Below are positions 1-8,321 of a stretch of 64,000 bases of DNA, piece by piece. The notes under the pieces are model-generated. The model was given only the letters and a program-made list of their open reading frames with translations, searched no databases and was not told the DNA's origin. Origin of the DNA: Vaginisenegalia massiliensis (GTDB lineage: Bacteria > Bacillota > Bacilli > Lactobacillales > Aerococcaceae); NCBI RefSeq assembly GCF_900604935.1, contig NZ_UWPC01000006.1, forward strand, positions 62,001 through 126,000. Reading direction: 5' to 3'. Numbering within the stretch: position 1 is the first letter of the stretch; the number at the start of each line of letters is the position of its first letter. A program made the position numbers and the translations under genes.

Positions 1-689
1 TTAATATTAATAAACGAGCCTACACTATTGTGGGTTTATTTGCGGAGAGTGCTGATAAGGACAGTGGGATGTTTAATATGTCTAAGCCCAGTCAGTTAGT
101 CATTCCCAAAGGAACGTATCAACTGTATGCTAAGGCTAATAATCAAATGTCTGATTTGACGGTTTATTTCACTAAATCCGCTAACATGTCTCAAACCAGT
201 AAGAAAATCCAAAAAATGCTTAATGATCAAGGATCAGAGAAAGCGCGCGGAAGTTACCAATATATGGATATGTCAGAGATTATGTCTCAAATTGGAAAAA
301 CACTTAATATGATTACCTACTTCATTTCGGCTGTGGCGGCTATTTCCTTATTTATTGCTGGGGTAGGAGTAATGAATATGATGTATATTTCGGTATCTGA
401 ACGCACCAAGGAGATTGGAATTCGCCGTTCATTAGGCGCTACTGAGAAATCAATTAAGTGGCAATTTCTATTAGAGGGAATTGCAATTACAGCTGTTGGT
501 GGCTTAATCGGTTATGTCATCGGTATCTTAATTGCCTCATTGATTGGAAATATGTTACCATTTAAACCACTTATTGATATTAAAATGGCTCTGTTAGCTG
601 TTTTTATTTCTACGATTATTGGTATCGTGTTTAGTGTCTTTCCGGCCAAAAGCGCAGCTAAAAAGAATTTAGTAGAGATTTTGCGTTAA
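1..689 (+). CDS. ABC transporter permease, MacB/FtsX type (C-terminal part)
   Basis: The reading frame is open from base 3 with no stop, so the 5' end lies outside the window; the GTG at 30 is internal. The visible 228 residues hold the end of an extracytoplasmic MacB_PCD-like region followed by the FtsX domain: a first membrane segment around ITYFISAVAAISLFIAGVGV, the cytoplasmic loop motif SERTKEIGIRRSLGAT that is typical of this family, and two further membrane segments before a basic tail. In this family the permease pairs with a LolD-like ATPase and exports peptides, lipoproteins or antimicrobials, or moves extracellular domains. The partner genes would be upstream and cannot be seen. 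No clear terminator follows. Confidence 0.9.
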   Translation, partial: NINKRAYTIVGLFAESADKDSGMFNMSKPSQLVIPKGTYQLYAKANNQMSDLTVYFTKSANMSQTSKKIQKMLNDQGSEKARGSYQYMDMSEIMSQIGKTLNMITYFISAVAAISLFIAGVGVMNMMYISVSERTKEIGIRRSLGATEKSIKWQFLLEGIAITAVGGLIGYVIGILIASLIGNMLPFKPLIDIKMALLAVFISTIIGIVFSVFPAKSAAKKNLVEILR

Positions 690-769
690 TTTTTAATAGT
701 AGGATGAGTATTCACCCAATTAAGAATTGGCTGAAGATTAAATCAATAGTTTAGTGAAGGCATTTGCAG

Positions 770-775
770 TATAAT
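770..775 (+). promoter_or_regulatory. Candidate -10 element for the Ig-like protein gene
   Basis: A perfect TATAAT lies 31 bases before the TTG start at 806. No good -35 hexamer is found at 16-18 bases upstream (TAGTTT at 747 is the only candidate), so this is a weak call. Confidence 0.35.
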
Positions 776-805
776 TAGATTATCTAAGGTAGCGAGGCGA
801 TGTAG

Positions 806-1303
806 TTGAAAAAACAAGGATTTTTGTGGTTATTAATGTGTGTTTTATGCATGGGGACGATGACGGTTTATGCAGAAGAGGCTAATTTTCTTAAAGTAAA
901 TGTTATTAAAGCTGGGGACCAAGAAATCAGTGGCAAAACCCAAGCCGAAGCGACCGTCTTAGTAAAATTTGAGGCGAGCGAAGATAAAGAAACAGTCCAA
1001 GCTGATCGTAAGGGACATTGGCAATTAAAGGTTCCACCTCAGATTCAATTAAAAATTGGTGATCAGGTTAACGTAACCTCAAACTCCAAGAGCAATCAAA
1101 TGAGCTTTCAATCAGTGGTCGTTCAAATACCCAAGGACATTCAATCCGGATCTGGAGATAAACAAAAGGTCACCTTGGATGGAAATGTAGAAACGATAAC
1201 TGAAGAAGACACATCACAAAATAGGGTTTGGTATTTTGTAGGCGGAGCTTTATTTGTGGCAATCATACTAGCCTATGCTGTTTATTCAAGGAGGAAACAA
1301 TGA
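806..1303 (+). CDS. Exported, membrane-anchored Ig-like domain protein
   Basis: The 165-residue protein has a signal peptide (KK, then a hydrophobic core ending near VYA-EE at residue 24), one bacterial Ig-like domain (about residues 30-108, with the typical pattern of a small domain: GKT, then GHWQLKVP, then GDQVNVT), a polar linker and a C-terminal membrane segment (about 142-160) with a basic RRK end. It should sit outside the cell tethered at its C-terminus. The TTG start is chosen because it follows a purine-rich GCGAGGCGA and gives a complete signal peptide. The stop overlaps the next start (ATGA), so the two genes are translationally coupled. Its function is not known to me; adhesion or a surface-complex role is possible. 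Confidence 0.75.
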   Translation: MKKQGFLWLLMCVLCMGTMTVYAEEANFLKVNVIKAGDQEISGKTQAEATVLVKFEASEDKETVQADRKGHWQLKVPPQIQLKIGDQVNVTSNSKSNQMSFQSVVVQIPKDIQSGSGDKQKVTLDGNVETITEEDTSQNRVWYFVGGALFVAIILAYAVYSRRKQ

Positions 1304-1599
1304 ATTTAATTAAACGAATCGAAGAAATGGAAGCAACATACGACCATTCCCAAGCTATAACTAATGATTTTGAAAAAGTACTAGAAGCTTTCACAAAAGA
1401 TTTAAATCAGGCTAATCAATTAGTTGATTATTATGGAAGTGCACAGTGGTTTGAAGATGTAGAACAAGCTGAACAAGGTAAGGTTCCTAATAATCTTAAG
1501 CGGGGCGTTTTGTCAGAGGATTTAGTATATGATTATATCGTTCAACGCCATCAAATTGGACTTAAATTATTAGAAGTAGCTAGAAATTTATTAGATTAA
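1300..1599 (+). CDS. DUF4298 family protein
   Basis: This 99-residue cytoplasmic protein starts at ATG 1300, which overlaps the previous stop by four bases and is preceded by AAGGAGGAAAC. A longer GTG frame from 1228 lies inside the upstream gene and is not used. The family pattern is clear: RIEEMEATYD near the N-terminus, YYGSAQWFEDVEQAE in the middle and LKRGVLSEDLVYD near residue 70. DUF4298 proteins are small helical proteins of Firmicutes with no established function. Coupling to an exported Ig-like protein is seen here; what it means is unknown. Confidence 0.85.
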   Translation: MNLIKRIEEMEATYDHSQAITNDFEKVLEAFTKDLNQANQLVDYYGSAQWFEDVEQAEQGKVPNNLKRGVLSEDLVYDYIVQRHQIGLKLLEVARNLLD

Positions 1600-1601
1600 G
1601 T

Positions 1602-1637
1602 AAAAAAGCGAATCAACAAGCTAGTTGATTCGCTTTT
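1602..1637 (+). terminator. Rho-independent terminator
   Basis: A 15-base stem (AAAAAGCGAATCAAC paired with GTTGATTCGCTTTTT) around a six-base loop starts two bases after the DUF4298 stop. The A-run/T-run flanks make it work for the upstream operon. Confidence 0.9.
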
Positions 1638-1747
1638 TGATTTAATAAGGAAAATAATATGAAGGCAATCATATCCTTTTGAATAGGAAACGCTTACCAA
1701 TTTTAAATTAAAATCCCTTTTTGTCTTTATCATTAGCTCAACTAGAC

Positions 1748-1753
1748 TATAAT
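1748..1753 (+). promoter_or_regulatory. Candidate -10 element for the DUF2207 gene
   Basis: A perfect TATAAT is found 30 bases before the ATG at 1783. TTGTCT at 1721 is 21 bases away, too far for a standard -35, so only the -10 is supported. Confidence 0.4.
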
Positions 1754-1782
1754 AGACTTATAGAAGCTTTGGGAGGCGTCAT

Positions 1783-3654
1783 ATGAAAAAGTTACTTGAG
1801 AAGATGGGGGTTTGGCTACTTGCCTTTATTATTATCTGGGCTTTTGCAAGTCCAATACTAAAATCTGGCATTAAGTTTATTAAAGGTGAGCAAGATCCTG
1901 TTTATTCAATTGATTCGGCAAATGTCTTGATTCAAGTTAATTCGGATGGTTCAGCAGATTTTACTCAAGCATATGATTATTCGATTGAGCATATAAATGG
2001 TGCGCTTATTTGGTTGAAACAAAGTGGAAAAGAGATTTCTAATCTTGAAGTAAGTGTTAAAGATCCAATAAGCGGAAAAATTAGTGATTTTAAGAAAAAT
2101 AACAGCCAAAAGCCCCTTACCTTTAGCCAAAAGAAAACTCTTTTTGGAGACAATTTAGAATTAAAACTTCATTATCCAACCCAAAAAAATCAAACTTTTA
2201 TTGTTCGTTATCATGTGAAGGATCTTATAACGAATTACAAAGATGCCGGGGAGTTCAATTGGAAAGTGCTTGGCGATAAAATTGATTTTCCTATTGAATT
2301 TGATGCGACTATCATTTTACCAGGAGGCAGACTTGGAAAAGATCAGGTTAAAGCTTGGGGTCATGGAACACGAACAGGTCAGGTCATGATTGATACTGAG
2401 GGAGACCGTACCATGATTAAGGCCAAAGGCTTTGTTCCGGCTAATCAATTTGTAGAAGTGTACAGTGTATTTCCGGGAAATATTACAAAAGACAATCAAA
2501 ATATTAGCAAGGAAGATAAGCGTTTTGATGATTTAGTTCACGACGAGATTGCAATGATTCAAAATAAAGAAGGTCAATCCATTTTAGTTAAGCAAGCCTG
2601 TTATGTTTTAGATTGGCTGCTCCTCTTCCTTCCGCTAGTCTATATTTTGATGAGGTTGTTCAAACACGCGAAAGCATACAAAAAGCTTAACCCTCTACCG
2701 TTCAAAGCACCTAAACATCTGTATGCTTCACCTGAAAATAAAAAACCAGCGATTGTAGGAGCCCAAATGAATCCAGGTGGGGAGGTTAAAGCCAAAGAAT
2801 TTTCCGCGACTCTCTTAGATTTGGTTAGACGAAAGTATTTAGCAATTGAAGAGGTATTGCCAAAAGGCATTTTAGCTAACGGATCTGTCAAAGTTAGGCC
2901 ATTAAAACGAGATTTAGGAGCATTAGAATCGTATGAACTAGCGGTTTACAACTATGTCCAAGACTACGAAGGTCAGATTCGTTCTTTTAAGGAAATGGAT
3001 CAGCTTCTAAAAACGGATGAAAGATTTCGAAAACGACAAAAAGCTGCTTTGTCAACTTTTAAACGAGAGGTTAAAAAGCATATTAGTCAAAAGACACTCT
3101 ATCAAGTAAATCTTTTGGCTTTTTGGATAGTGGCTTTCTTCAGTAGTCTAGTCGTGTTATCTTTTGGTTCAATTTATCGTTTTTATGATGTCTTAAGTGT
3201 CTATTTATTTGTTGCTCCTTTAACTATCTTAGTCTATTTTGGGGCGAAATATTTTATGAAGAAAAGACCTTTAATATCGGCAAAGGCTGACCAACGCTAT
3301 AAAGAGTGGCGGGCTTTTGCACAGATGCTAGATGATGTTGGCTCAATGAATATGCGAGAAGTAGCCAGTCTAGCGCTTTGGGAAGAGTATTTGATTTATG
3401 CAGTTGTTTTGGGAAAAGCTAAAAAAGTGGCTAAGGCGATGGGGCGTCAATTTAGTGAGCAAGAGTTAGAAGGCATAAACTTGCCTCAGGAAATATTAGT
3501 TCACTACGATAGTCTGTCTGCCATTCAGTCTAGTTCATCGAGTAGTTATGTTTCAGGTACGACCATTCAATCTGATGGAACATATGGTGGCGGTGGAGGC
3601 TTTTCTAGCGGCTCGTCTGGTGGCGGCGGCGGTGGGGGAGCAGGTGCTTTCTAA
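1783..3654 (+). CDS. DUF2207 family membrane protein
   Basis: The 623-residue protein has the DUF2207 plan: an N-terminal membrane anchor (residues 9-26), a beta-rich extracytoplasmic domain of about 230 residues (YSIDSANVLIQVNSDGSADF is its start), a membrane segment near 270-290, a cytoplasmic winged-helix-like part with the motif GGEVKAKEFSATLLDLVRRKYL, two membrane segments at about 443-490, and a glycine/serine-rich end (GGGGGFSSGSSGGGGGGG). That Gly-rich tail is characteristic of the family. The start follows GGGAGGCG. Function is not established; the family is widespread in Gram-positive bacteria. It stands alone between two terminators. Confidence 0.9.
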   Translation: MKKLLEKMGVWLLAFIIIWAFASPILKSGIKFIKGEQDPVYSIDSANVLIQVNSDGSADFTQAYDYSIEHINGALIWLKQSGKEISNLEVSVKDPISGKISDFKKNNSQKPLTFSQKKTLFGDNLELKLHYPTQKNQTFIVRYHVKDLITNYKDAGEFNWKVLGDKIDFPIEFDATIILPGGRLGKDQVKAWGHGTRTGQVMIDTEGDRTMIKAKGFVPANQFVEVYSVFPGNITKDNQNISKEDKRFDDLVHDEIAMIQNKEGQSILVKQACYVLDWLLLFLPLVYILMRLFKHAKAYKKLNPLPFKAPKHLYASPENKKPAIVGAQMNPGGEVKAKEFSATLLDLVRRKYLAIEEVLPKGILANGSVKVRPLKRDLGALESYELAVYNYVQDYEGQIRSFKEMDQLLKTDERFRKRQKAALSTFKREVKKHISQKTLYQVNLLAFWIVAFFSSLVVLSFGSIYRFYDVLSVYLFVAPLTILVYFGAKYFMKKRPLISAKADQRYKEWRAFAQMLDDVGSMNMREVASLALWEEYLIYAVVLGKAKKVAKAMGRQFSEQELEGINLPQEILVHYDSLSAIQSSSSSSYVSGTTIQSDGTYGGGGGFSSGSSGGGGGGGAGAF

Positions 3655-3692
3655 TGTAACCCGTGGTGATTGAGATTATTAGTTTAATTTTT

Positions 3693-3757
3693 AACGAACA
3701 AGGTTCAAAACATGAGGACAGGATTTAACGCTCGTGTTTTGATCCTTGTTCGTTTTT
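3693..3757 (+). terminator. Rho-independent terminator
   Basis: A long imperfect hairpin: AACGAACAAGGTTCAAAACA pairs with its near complement ending in CCTTGTTCG, followed by TTTTT. It ends the DUF2207 transcript. Confidence 0.85.
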
Positions 3758-3963
3758 ATTATTTATTCAGACTAGTTAAGATTCATTAATTTTCTCTTTT
3801 TTAAGCCAGCTTGCTTAGATTTCGAGATTACTCTGTATCCTTTTCAAAGTCTTTCATTACCCAGCAAAAATATATGTTATCGTTTTTGCAACAATAATAT
3901 ATCTGTTAGAAACAACCTGAAAAATGAGGAATTACTCACAAAAACGGCGCATAATCACTCGGA

Positions 3964-4004
3964 ATTTTCATGAGATTTTCATGTGCGAATAGTGAAAATA
4001 TAAT
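3964..4004 (+). promoter_or_regulatory. Tandem ATTTTCATG repeats and an upstream promoter candidate
   Basis: ATTTTCATG occurs at 3964-3972 and again at 3975-3983, exactly 11 bases (one helical turn) apart; TGAAAAT at 3993-3999 is a partial inverted copy. A perfect TATAAT at 3999-4004 lies 17 bases after TTTTCA at 3976. This may be a first promoter of the transporter operon, or a binding site for a regulator acting on the promoter at 4014-4042. No regulator can be named. Confidence 0.4.
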
Positions 4005-4013
4005 GAGAAAAAT

Positions 4014-4042
4014 TTGACGTATTTGTTAGTGAGCGGTATCAT
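4014..4042 (+). promoter_or_regulatory. Promoter of the lysine-riboswitch transporter operon
   Basis: TTGACG at 4014-4019 is followed after 17 bases by TATCAT at 4037-4042. Transcription would start near 4049, about 20 bases before the first helix of the riboswitch, which is the expected arrangement. Confidence 0.65.
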
Positions 4043-4070
4043 ATAAATACATTTAACAGAAAATATCGAT

Positions 4071-4220
4071 ATAGTGAGAGGTTGCTAGGTACAAGAGTCG
4101 TTATCCGTATGAATAACAAAAGGGTCACTAGCCGAAATATCAAAGGATGTTGGGGATATGTTGAACAAGCATATCACTGTCTAATAGAGAAGCCTGGTTT
4201 CTATTAGTAGTGCTCATTAT
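4071..4220 (+). ncRNA. Lysine riboswitch (L box)
   Basis: The RNA closes on a P1 helix, ATAGTGAG (4071-4078) with CTCATTAT (4213-4220), and contains the L-box landmarks in order: AGAGGTTGC at 4077, ACAAGAGT at 4091, GCCGAA at 4131, GTTGGGG at 4149, ACTGTC at 4176, and AGTAGTGCTC before the P1 close. Three helices are easily seen: GTTAT/ATAAC (4100-4117), GATATG/CATATC (4155-4175) and CTAATAGA/TCTATTAG (4181-4207). These match the well-known Bacillus subtilis lysC leader landmark for landmark. A terminator follows at 4250, so lysine binding is expected to stop transcription before the YfcC-family gene. A covariance-model search with the lysine riboswitch family would settle it. Confidence 0.88.
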
Positions 4221-4249
4221 GTTGTAGGCAAAAGGAAGGTTTATTCTGG

Positions 4250-4277
4250 ACCTGAGGCTTTTGTCTCAGGTTTTTTT
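4250..4277 (+). terminator. Riboswitch-controlled terminator
   Basis: ACCTGAG and CTCAGGT flank an eight-base loop, followed by seven T. It lies 30 bases after the riboswitch P1 helix and 50 bases before the transporter start, so it is the expression platform. I did not trace the competing antiterminator pairing with certainty. Confidence 0.85.
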
Positions 4278-4327
4278 GCTGAAGAAAAAGTGCTGTGTTT
4301 AAAAATATCAAGGAGGCGTGTTAAATA

Positions 4328-5749
4328 ATGAAAGCGGATCAATCGAAAAAATGGTATCACCAAATTACCATGCCGCATGTGTATGTTTTGTTGTTTAGTT
4401 TTATTGTGATTATGGCGATGATGAGTTGGATCGTTCCAGCAGGAGCTTTTGTACGGATAATGGTAGACGGTCGTGAAATGATAAAACCGGGTTCTTTTCA
4501 CTACGTTAAACAACATGGTCAAGGAATATTCGAAATATTAAAAGCTTTTCCCAAAGGATTTGAACGTGGACAAGCTATTTCTTACTTTTTATTTGCTACC
4601 GGTGGGGCCTTTTATTTAATTAATAAGACGGGAGCAATCGAAGCAGCCCTAGCCCATCTAGTTAAAGCATTAAAAGGGAATGAAATTATTGTTATTCCTA
4701 TTGTTCTCTTTATTATAGGCCTAGGTGGTTCAACTATCGGTATGTCTGAGGAGACTATTGTGTTTATTGGCTTAGCCGTGACATTGGCTCGCGCGATGGG
4801 TTACGATGCCCTTGTTGGCATGGGGATGATTTCATTAGGAGCAGGCTTAGGTTTTACTTCCGGCTTTATGAATCCTTTCTCGGTGGGAGTTGCCCAATCG
4901 ATTGCTGAGTTACCCATGTTTTCTGGTATTTCTTTACGTTTAACCCTTTTCGTTGCGGTGTGGATAGCGACTGTCATCTATTTAGTGACCTATGCACGTC
5001 GTGTTAAGAATGATCCCACCACCTCATTCGTTTATGAAGAAGAACAAGCCTATAAAAAAGGGCTCATAAAAGATGAAGATGATATTCAAGTTGGCGAAAT
5101 GTCAAGCCGGCAGAAACTGATTATGTTGGTCTTTATTGGCGGTTTCTGTATCATTGGTTATGGGGTCTTCAAATTTCAATGGTTTATCAGTGAAATTGGG
5201 GCCGTCTTTATTGGAATGGGTCTAGTTTCTGCGGTGATTGGGGGCATGTCGGCTAATGATATAGCAGAGGGATTCATTGAAGGGGCCAAAGAAATGCTTT
5301 ATGCCGCATTAGTGGTGGGTTTAGCGCAAAGTTTAGTGGTTATTATGGAAGATGGAATGATTATGGACACGATAATTCATGGGTTAACAGGGGCCATATC
5401 AACCATGCCAAGTTATTTAGCGGCTGTAGGAATGTATTTTGTTCAAATCATGATTAACTTCTTCTTAAGTTCAGGTACGGGTCAAGCCGCTGTTACCATG
5501 CCAATTATGGTACCTTTAGGAGACAATCTTGAAGTTACCCGTCAAACAACTGTTTTGGCGTTTCAATTAGGAAACGGCTTTTTGGATTCCATCATGCCCA
5601 TGTCGGCTGTATTAATGGCCCAACTAGCGATTGCCAAAATTCCTTATAAAAAATGGTTTAGATTTGCCTTGCCGCTAATGGTTATTTGGCTACTAATTGG
5701 ATTAGTATTCGTCTTATATGCTCAATTTACTCATTATGGCCCGTTCTAA
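4328..5749 (+). CDS. YfcC family transporter, lysine-riboswitch controlled
   Basis: The 473-residue protein has 11-12 hydrophobic segments and reads as a YfcC/DcuC-superfamily secondary transporter: the N-terminal MSWIVPAGAF, GSTIGMSEETIVFIGL near residue 138, GLGFTSGFMNPFSVGVAQ near 178 and SGTGQAAVTMPIMVPLGD near 384 are family features. Members move amino acids or related compounds, and ArcD-like basic amino-acid exchangers belong to the same superfamily. The start follows AGGAGG at 4311. The leader is a lysine riboswitch, which argues that this protein imports lysine or a lysine-containing compound; this is inference. It is followed after 39 bases by an M20 amidohydrolase, probably in the same transcript. 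The exact substrate is not proven. Confidence 0.88.
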   Translation: MKADQSKKWYHQITMPHVYVLLFSFIVIMAMMSWIVPAGAFVRIMVDGREMIKPGSFHYVKQHGQGIFEILKAFPKGFERGQAISYFLFATGGAFYLINKTGAIEAALAHLVKALKGNEIIVIPIVLFIIGLGGSTIGMSEETIVFIGLAVTLARAMGYDALVGMGMISLGAGLGFTSGFMNPFSVGVAQSIAELPMFSGISLRLTLFVAVWIATVIYLVTYARRVKNDPTTSFVYEEEQAYKKGLIKDEDDIQVGEMSSRQKLIMLVFIGGFCIIGYGVFKFQWFISEIGAVFIGMGLVSAVIGGMSANDIAEGFIEGAKEMLYAALVVGLAQSLVVIMEDGMIMDTIIHGLTGAISTMPSYLAAVGMYFVQIMINFFLSSGTGQAAVTMPIMVPLGDNLEVTRQTTVLAFQLGNGFLDSIMPMSAVLMAQLAIAKIPYKKWFRFALPLMVIWLLIGLVFVLYAQFTHYGPF

Positions 5750-5788
5750 CTGTAGTAACAGTCGCTTTCTTTAAAGGAGGATGTCAAG

Positions 5789-6961
5789 ATGTCAAAAGAA
5801 CAATTGCACCAAATTGTAGAAGCATTACAACCAGAATTAAAGAAATTAAGTGATTATTTATATGATAATCCTGAATTAGGCCTTAAAGAATTTAAGTCCT
5901 CAAAGGCCCATGTAGAATTTTTAAGAAAACATGGCTTTAAAGTCGAATATCCCTATTTGGACTTTGAAACGGCTTTTCGTGCGACTTTTGATTCAGGTAA
6001 GCCTGGGCCGACAGTGGCCTATCTTTCGGAATATGATGCCTTACCAGAGATTGGTCATGGCTGTGGTCACAATATGTTAGGGACTGTCGATACTGGAGCA
6101 GGAATTGCTTTGTCAAAGGTGCTTTCTGAAACGGGTGGTCGAGTTGTAGTGTTGGGGACACCCGCAGAAGAAACCGACGGAATAAAAGTCGATATGGCTA
6201 AGGCTGATACCTTTGATGATATTGATGTTGCGATCTGCTCACACCCATCAGATAAGAATGAAGTGAGTGGTGATTCGCTAGCTATGGATGCGATTAAATT
6301 TGAGTTTTTTGGAAAAACAGCCCATGCTGCTGGAGCACCTTGGGAAGGAAAGAATGCCCTCGATGCGGTGATTAATCTGTTTAATGGAATAAATGCTATG
6401 CGCCAACAGATGAAACCTACTGCTAGAGTTCATGGCATTATTAGTGATGGGGGTTTGGCAGCTAATGTCATTCCGGATTATACCGCCGCCGAGTTCTATG
6501 TTCGAGCACCTAAGAAAGCCGAGAAAGAAGCCTTGTTGGAGCGAGTGATTGCCTGTGCTCAAGCTGCAGCTCAAGCGGCTGGTTGCACAATGAAGCATTC
6601 CTTCTACGAAAAATCGTATGATGATATGGTAACTAATCAGGTTTTAAGTCGCTTATTCAATCAGAATGCTCTCGATTTAGGTGTGGAAATGATTGAAAAT
6701 GAAGGGGATACTATTGGGTCTCTAGATACAGGAAATGTCAGTCAAGTCGTACCCGCCATTCACCCCTATTATGATATTACTGAAGGGAAACCTTTGGCTA
6801 AACATACGGTTGAATTTCGTGATTGTACCAAGACAGACTTTGGTTATCAAGCTATGTATCGGACCGTTGAAATATTAGCTAGAACAGGTTACGATGTCTT
6901 GGCTGATACGGACAAGCTACAAGCTATTAAGGTTGAATTCGACGAAACATTTAGCCGCTAG
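5789..6961 (+). CDS. M20 family metallo-amidohydrolase
   Basis: The 390-residue protein is of normal length for the M20D amidohydrolase/ACY1L2-like group, cytosolic enzymes that hydrolyse N-acyl amino acids or small peptides with two metal ions. Visible are the YDALP motif (Asp 83), HGCGHN (residues 90-95), the catalytic GTPAEETDG with Glu 127/128, and the dimerisation-domain start FFGKTAHAAGAP near residue 172. AAGGAGG precedes the ATG. It shares the transcript of the lysine-riboswitch-controlled transporter, so an acyl-lysine, lysine dipeptide or diaminopimelate-type amide is a reasonable substrate class. N-acetyl-diaminopimelate deacetylase is an alternative, but that enzyme would usually sit with dapD and other dap genes, which are not here. 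Confidence 0.85.
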   Translation: MSKEQLHQIVEALQPELKKLSDYLYDNPELGLKEFKSSKAHVEFLRKHGFKVEYPYLDFETAFRATFDSGKPGPTVAYLSEYDALPEIGHGCGHNMLGTVDTGAGIALSKVLSETGGRVVVLGTPAEETDGIKVDMAKADTFDDIDVAICSHPSDKNEVSGDSLAMDAIKFEFFGKTAHAAGAPWEGKNALDAVINLFNGINAMRQQMKPTARVHGIISDGGLAANVIPDYTAAEFYVRAPKKAEKEALLERVIACAQAAAQAAGCTMKHSFYEKSYDDMVTNQVLSRLFNQNALDLGVEMIENEGDTIGSLDTGNVSQVVPAIHPYYDITEGKPLAKHTVEFRDCTKTDFGYQAMYRTVEILARTGYDVLADTDKLQAIKVEFDETFSR

Positions 6962-7064
6962 ATTTATGGTTATTCAGTAATGCCATAGGATGAAAGATCT
7001 CTCAAATATCGGGTAAACTATTCAAAAAATTAAAAAAATCCGTCTCGAGTTGGGGCCCCGTCTA

Positions 7065-7094
7065 TTGCAAGTAATCAGTTAGGAATGCTACAAT
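7065..7094 (+). promoter_or_regulatory. Promoter of the exported protein at 7143
   Basis: TTGCAA at 7065-7070, an 18-base spacer and TACAAT at 7089-7094 with an extended TG at 7086. An eight-base GGGGCCCC palindrome (7052-7059), conspicuous in AT-rich DNA, lies just upstream. Confidence 0.55.
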
Positions 7095-7142
7095 TTCATT
7101 ATCTGTCAAAGTAAGTTGGGTCATAAAAGAAAGGAGGCCACC

Positions 7143-8321
7143 ATGTCACAATTTAAAAAAATTCAGTTGGCTGTTTGTGTGGCCTTTTTATGGACCATTT
7201 GGTTACCTAATATTTGTGTCTTAGGTCAAGAGATTACGACCCAAGAGTCAACCAGTTCACTTTTGGATGAGACTGATCCCCAGAATATTCCTCGGAATCT
7301 TATCACACAGTTGGAAGCTCTACGACAATTGAACCAATATCAAGTGAGTTATACATTAACCAATGCCCGAAGCGGCAGTAAGATGGCTAAAGCGGTTTGG
7401 CAAGTTGATGAACAAGCTGGTCAGGCTTGGGGCCAATTTGATTTTTATCAAAAAGGGACCAAGCCCGATCACTATCATCTAAATATGCTAAGTTATGATC
7501 ATTTTAATTTAGTCTATGTCGATCAGTTTGCCTATCTTCAATCCATGGCCTTTTTTGATCAAAAGGGTTTTCCACCTGGTATGAGCCATGAATTGGAGGA
7601 CTACCAAAATTATTATGTTGGTATTGATGGCGATCAATTAGAACGGGTAATGCAAACCAAGCCGCTTATTGAAAGCCTCTTGTTTTTACCAGACACATCG
7701 CGTTTAGCCAAAATAGATCCGCAGAAAGTCTATCATCTAAATGATTGGTACCTTGTATCGCTAAATAAATTAGAAATTCCTGATTTACTTTATGATCGGG
7801 CTGCGAGAATGAACCTTAATTACGAATTAAATGTAGCCGTCGATCCAACGGCAAATACAGAATTAGTAACAGATAAAAAATGGGCTTTTCAAACTAAGCA
7901 ATATTTTTCTTTTGATCAAGATGCGGTGGGAGCCAATGTAGCTTTGAAGATTCAAAGTCAATTACACCCTGACTTGATAAAAGAAGTAGTTACTGAAGGG
8001 AACCAAGATGAAGAAGCGAATGATTTCGAGCGGGATATGGCTTTTCAAACCCGAGATATGACGGGCAAATTGACAAAAGTAAACCTGGCTTTTAATCCTC
8101 AAAAACAAAGCTATCGGGTAACGATTTGGGGTATTTCCGAAAATTTCAATATCAATATTTTTGAATCGGGAACCGCTTCGTTTAAATCGTATGATTTAAA
8201 ATTAGAGTATGAAATCACGCCGTGTCAGCCAAACATTCCAGCCTTAGAGGAATTAAAAACGATATCTAATCGAGAATTTATTTATGTGATCGATTCAATT
8301 CTTAATAAATCCAGCCATTAA
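7143..8321 (+). CDS. Exported protein of unknown function
   Basis: The start is ATG 7143, seven bases after AAGGAGG; an upstream in-frame start at 7116 overlaps that site and is rejected. The 392-residue product has a signal peptide (KK, hydrophobic core, cleavage expected near VLGQ-E at about residue 29) and no lipobox cysteine. The mature part is rich in Tyr, Gln and Asp and looks like two similar beta-rich halves: residues around 60-120 (YQVSYTLTNARSGSK) and 280-370 (MTGKLTKVNLAFNPQKQSYR). I do not recognise the family with certainty; it loosely recalls DUF6612-type substrate-free lipoprotein folds. It is a single-gene transcript bounded by its own promoter and terminator. Confidence 0.6.
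   Translation: MSQFKKIQLAVCVAFLWTIWLPNICVLGQEITTQESTSSLLDETDPQNIPRNLITQLEALRQLNQYQVSYTLTNARSGSKMAKAVWQVDEQAGQAWGQFDFYQKGTKPDHYHLNMLSYDHFNLVYVDQFAYLQSMAFFDQKGFPPGMSHELEDYQNYYVGIDGDQLERVMQTKPLIESLLFLPDTSRLAKIDPQKVYHLNDWYLVSLNKLEIPDLLYDRAARMNLNYELNVAVDPTANTELVTDKKWAFQTKQYFSFDQDAVGANVALKIQSQLHPDLIKEVVTEGNQDEEANDFERDMAFQTRDMTGKLTKVNLAFNPQKQSYRVTIWGISENFNINIFESGTASFKSYDLKLEYEITPCQPNIPALEELKTISNREFIYVIDSILNKSSH

Noticed and set aside
3864-3889. GCAAAAA/TTTTTGC hairpin as a second terminator
   Set aside because: Only A/T-rich arms with two G-C pairs; no gene lies directly upstream after the strong terminator at 3693-3757.
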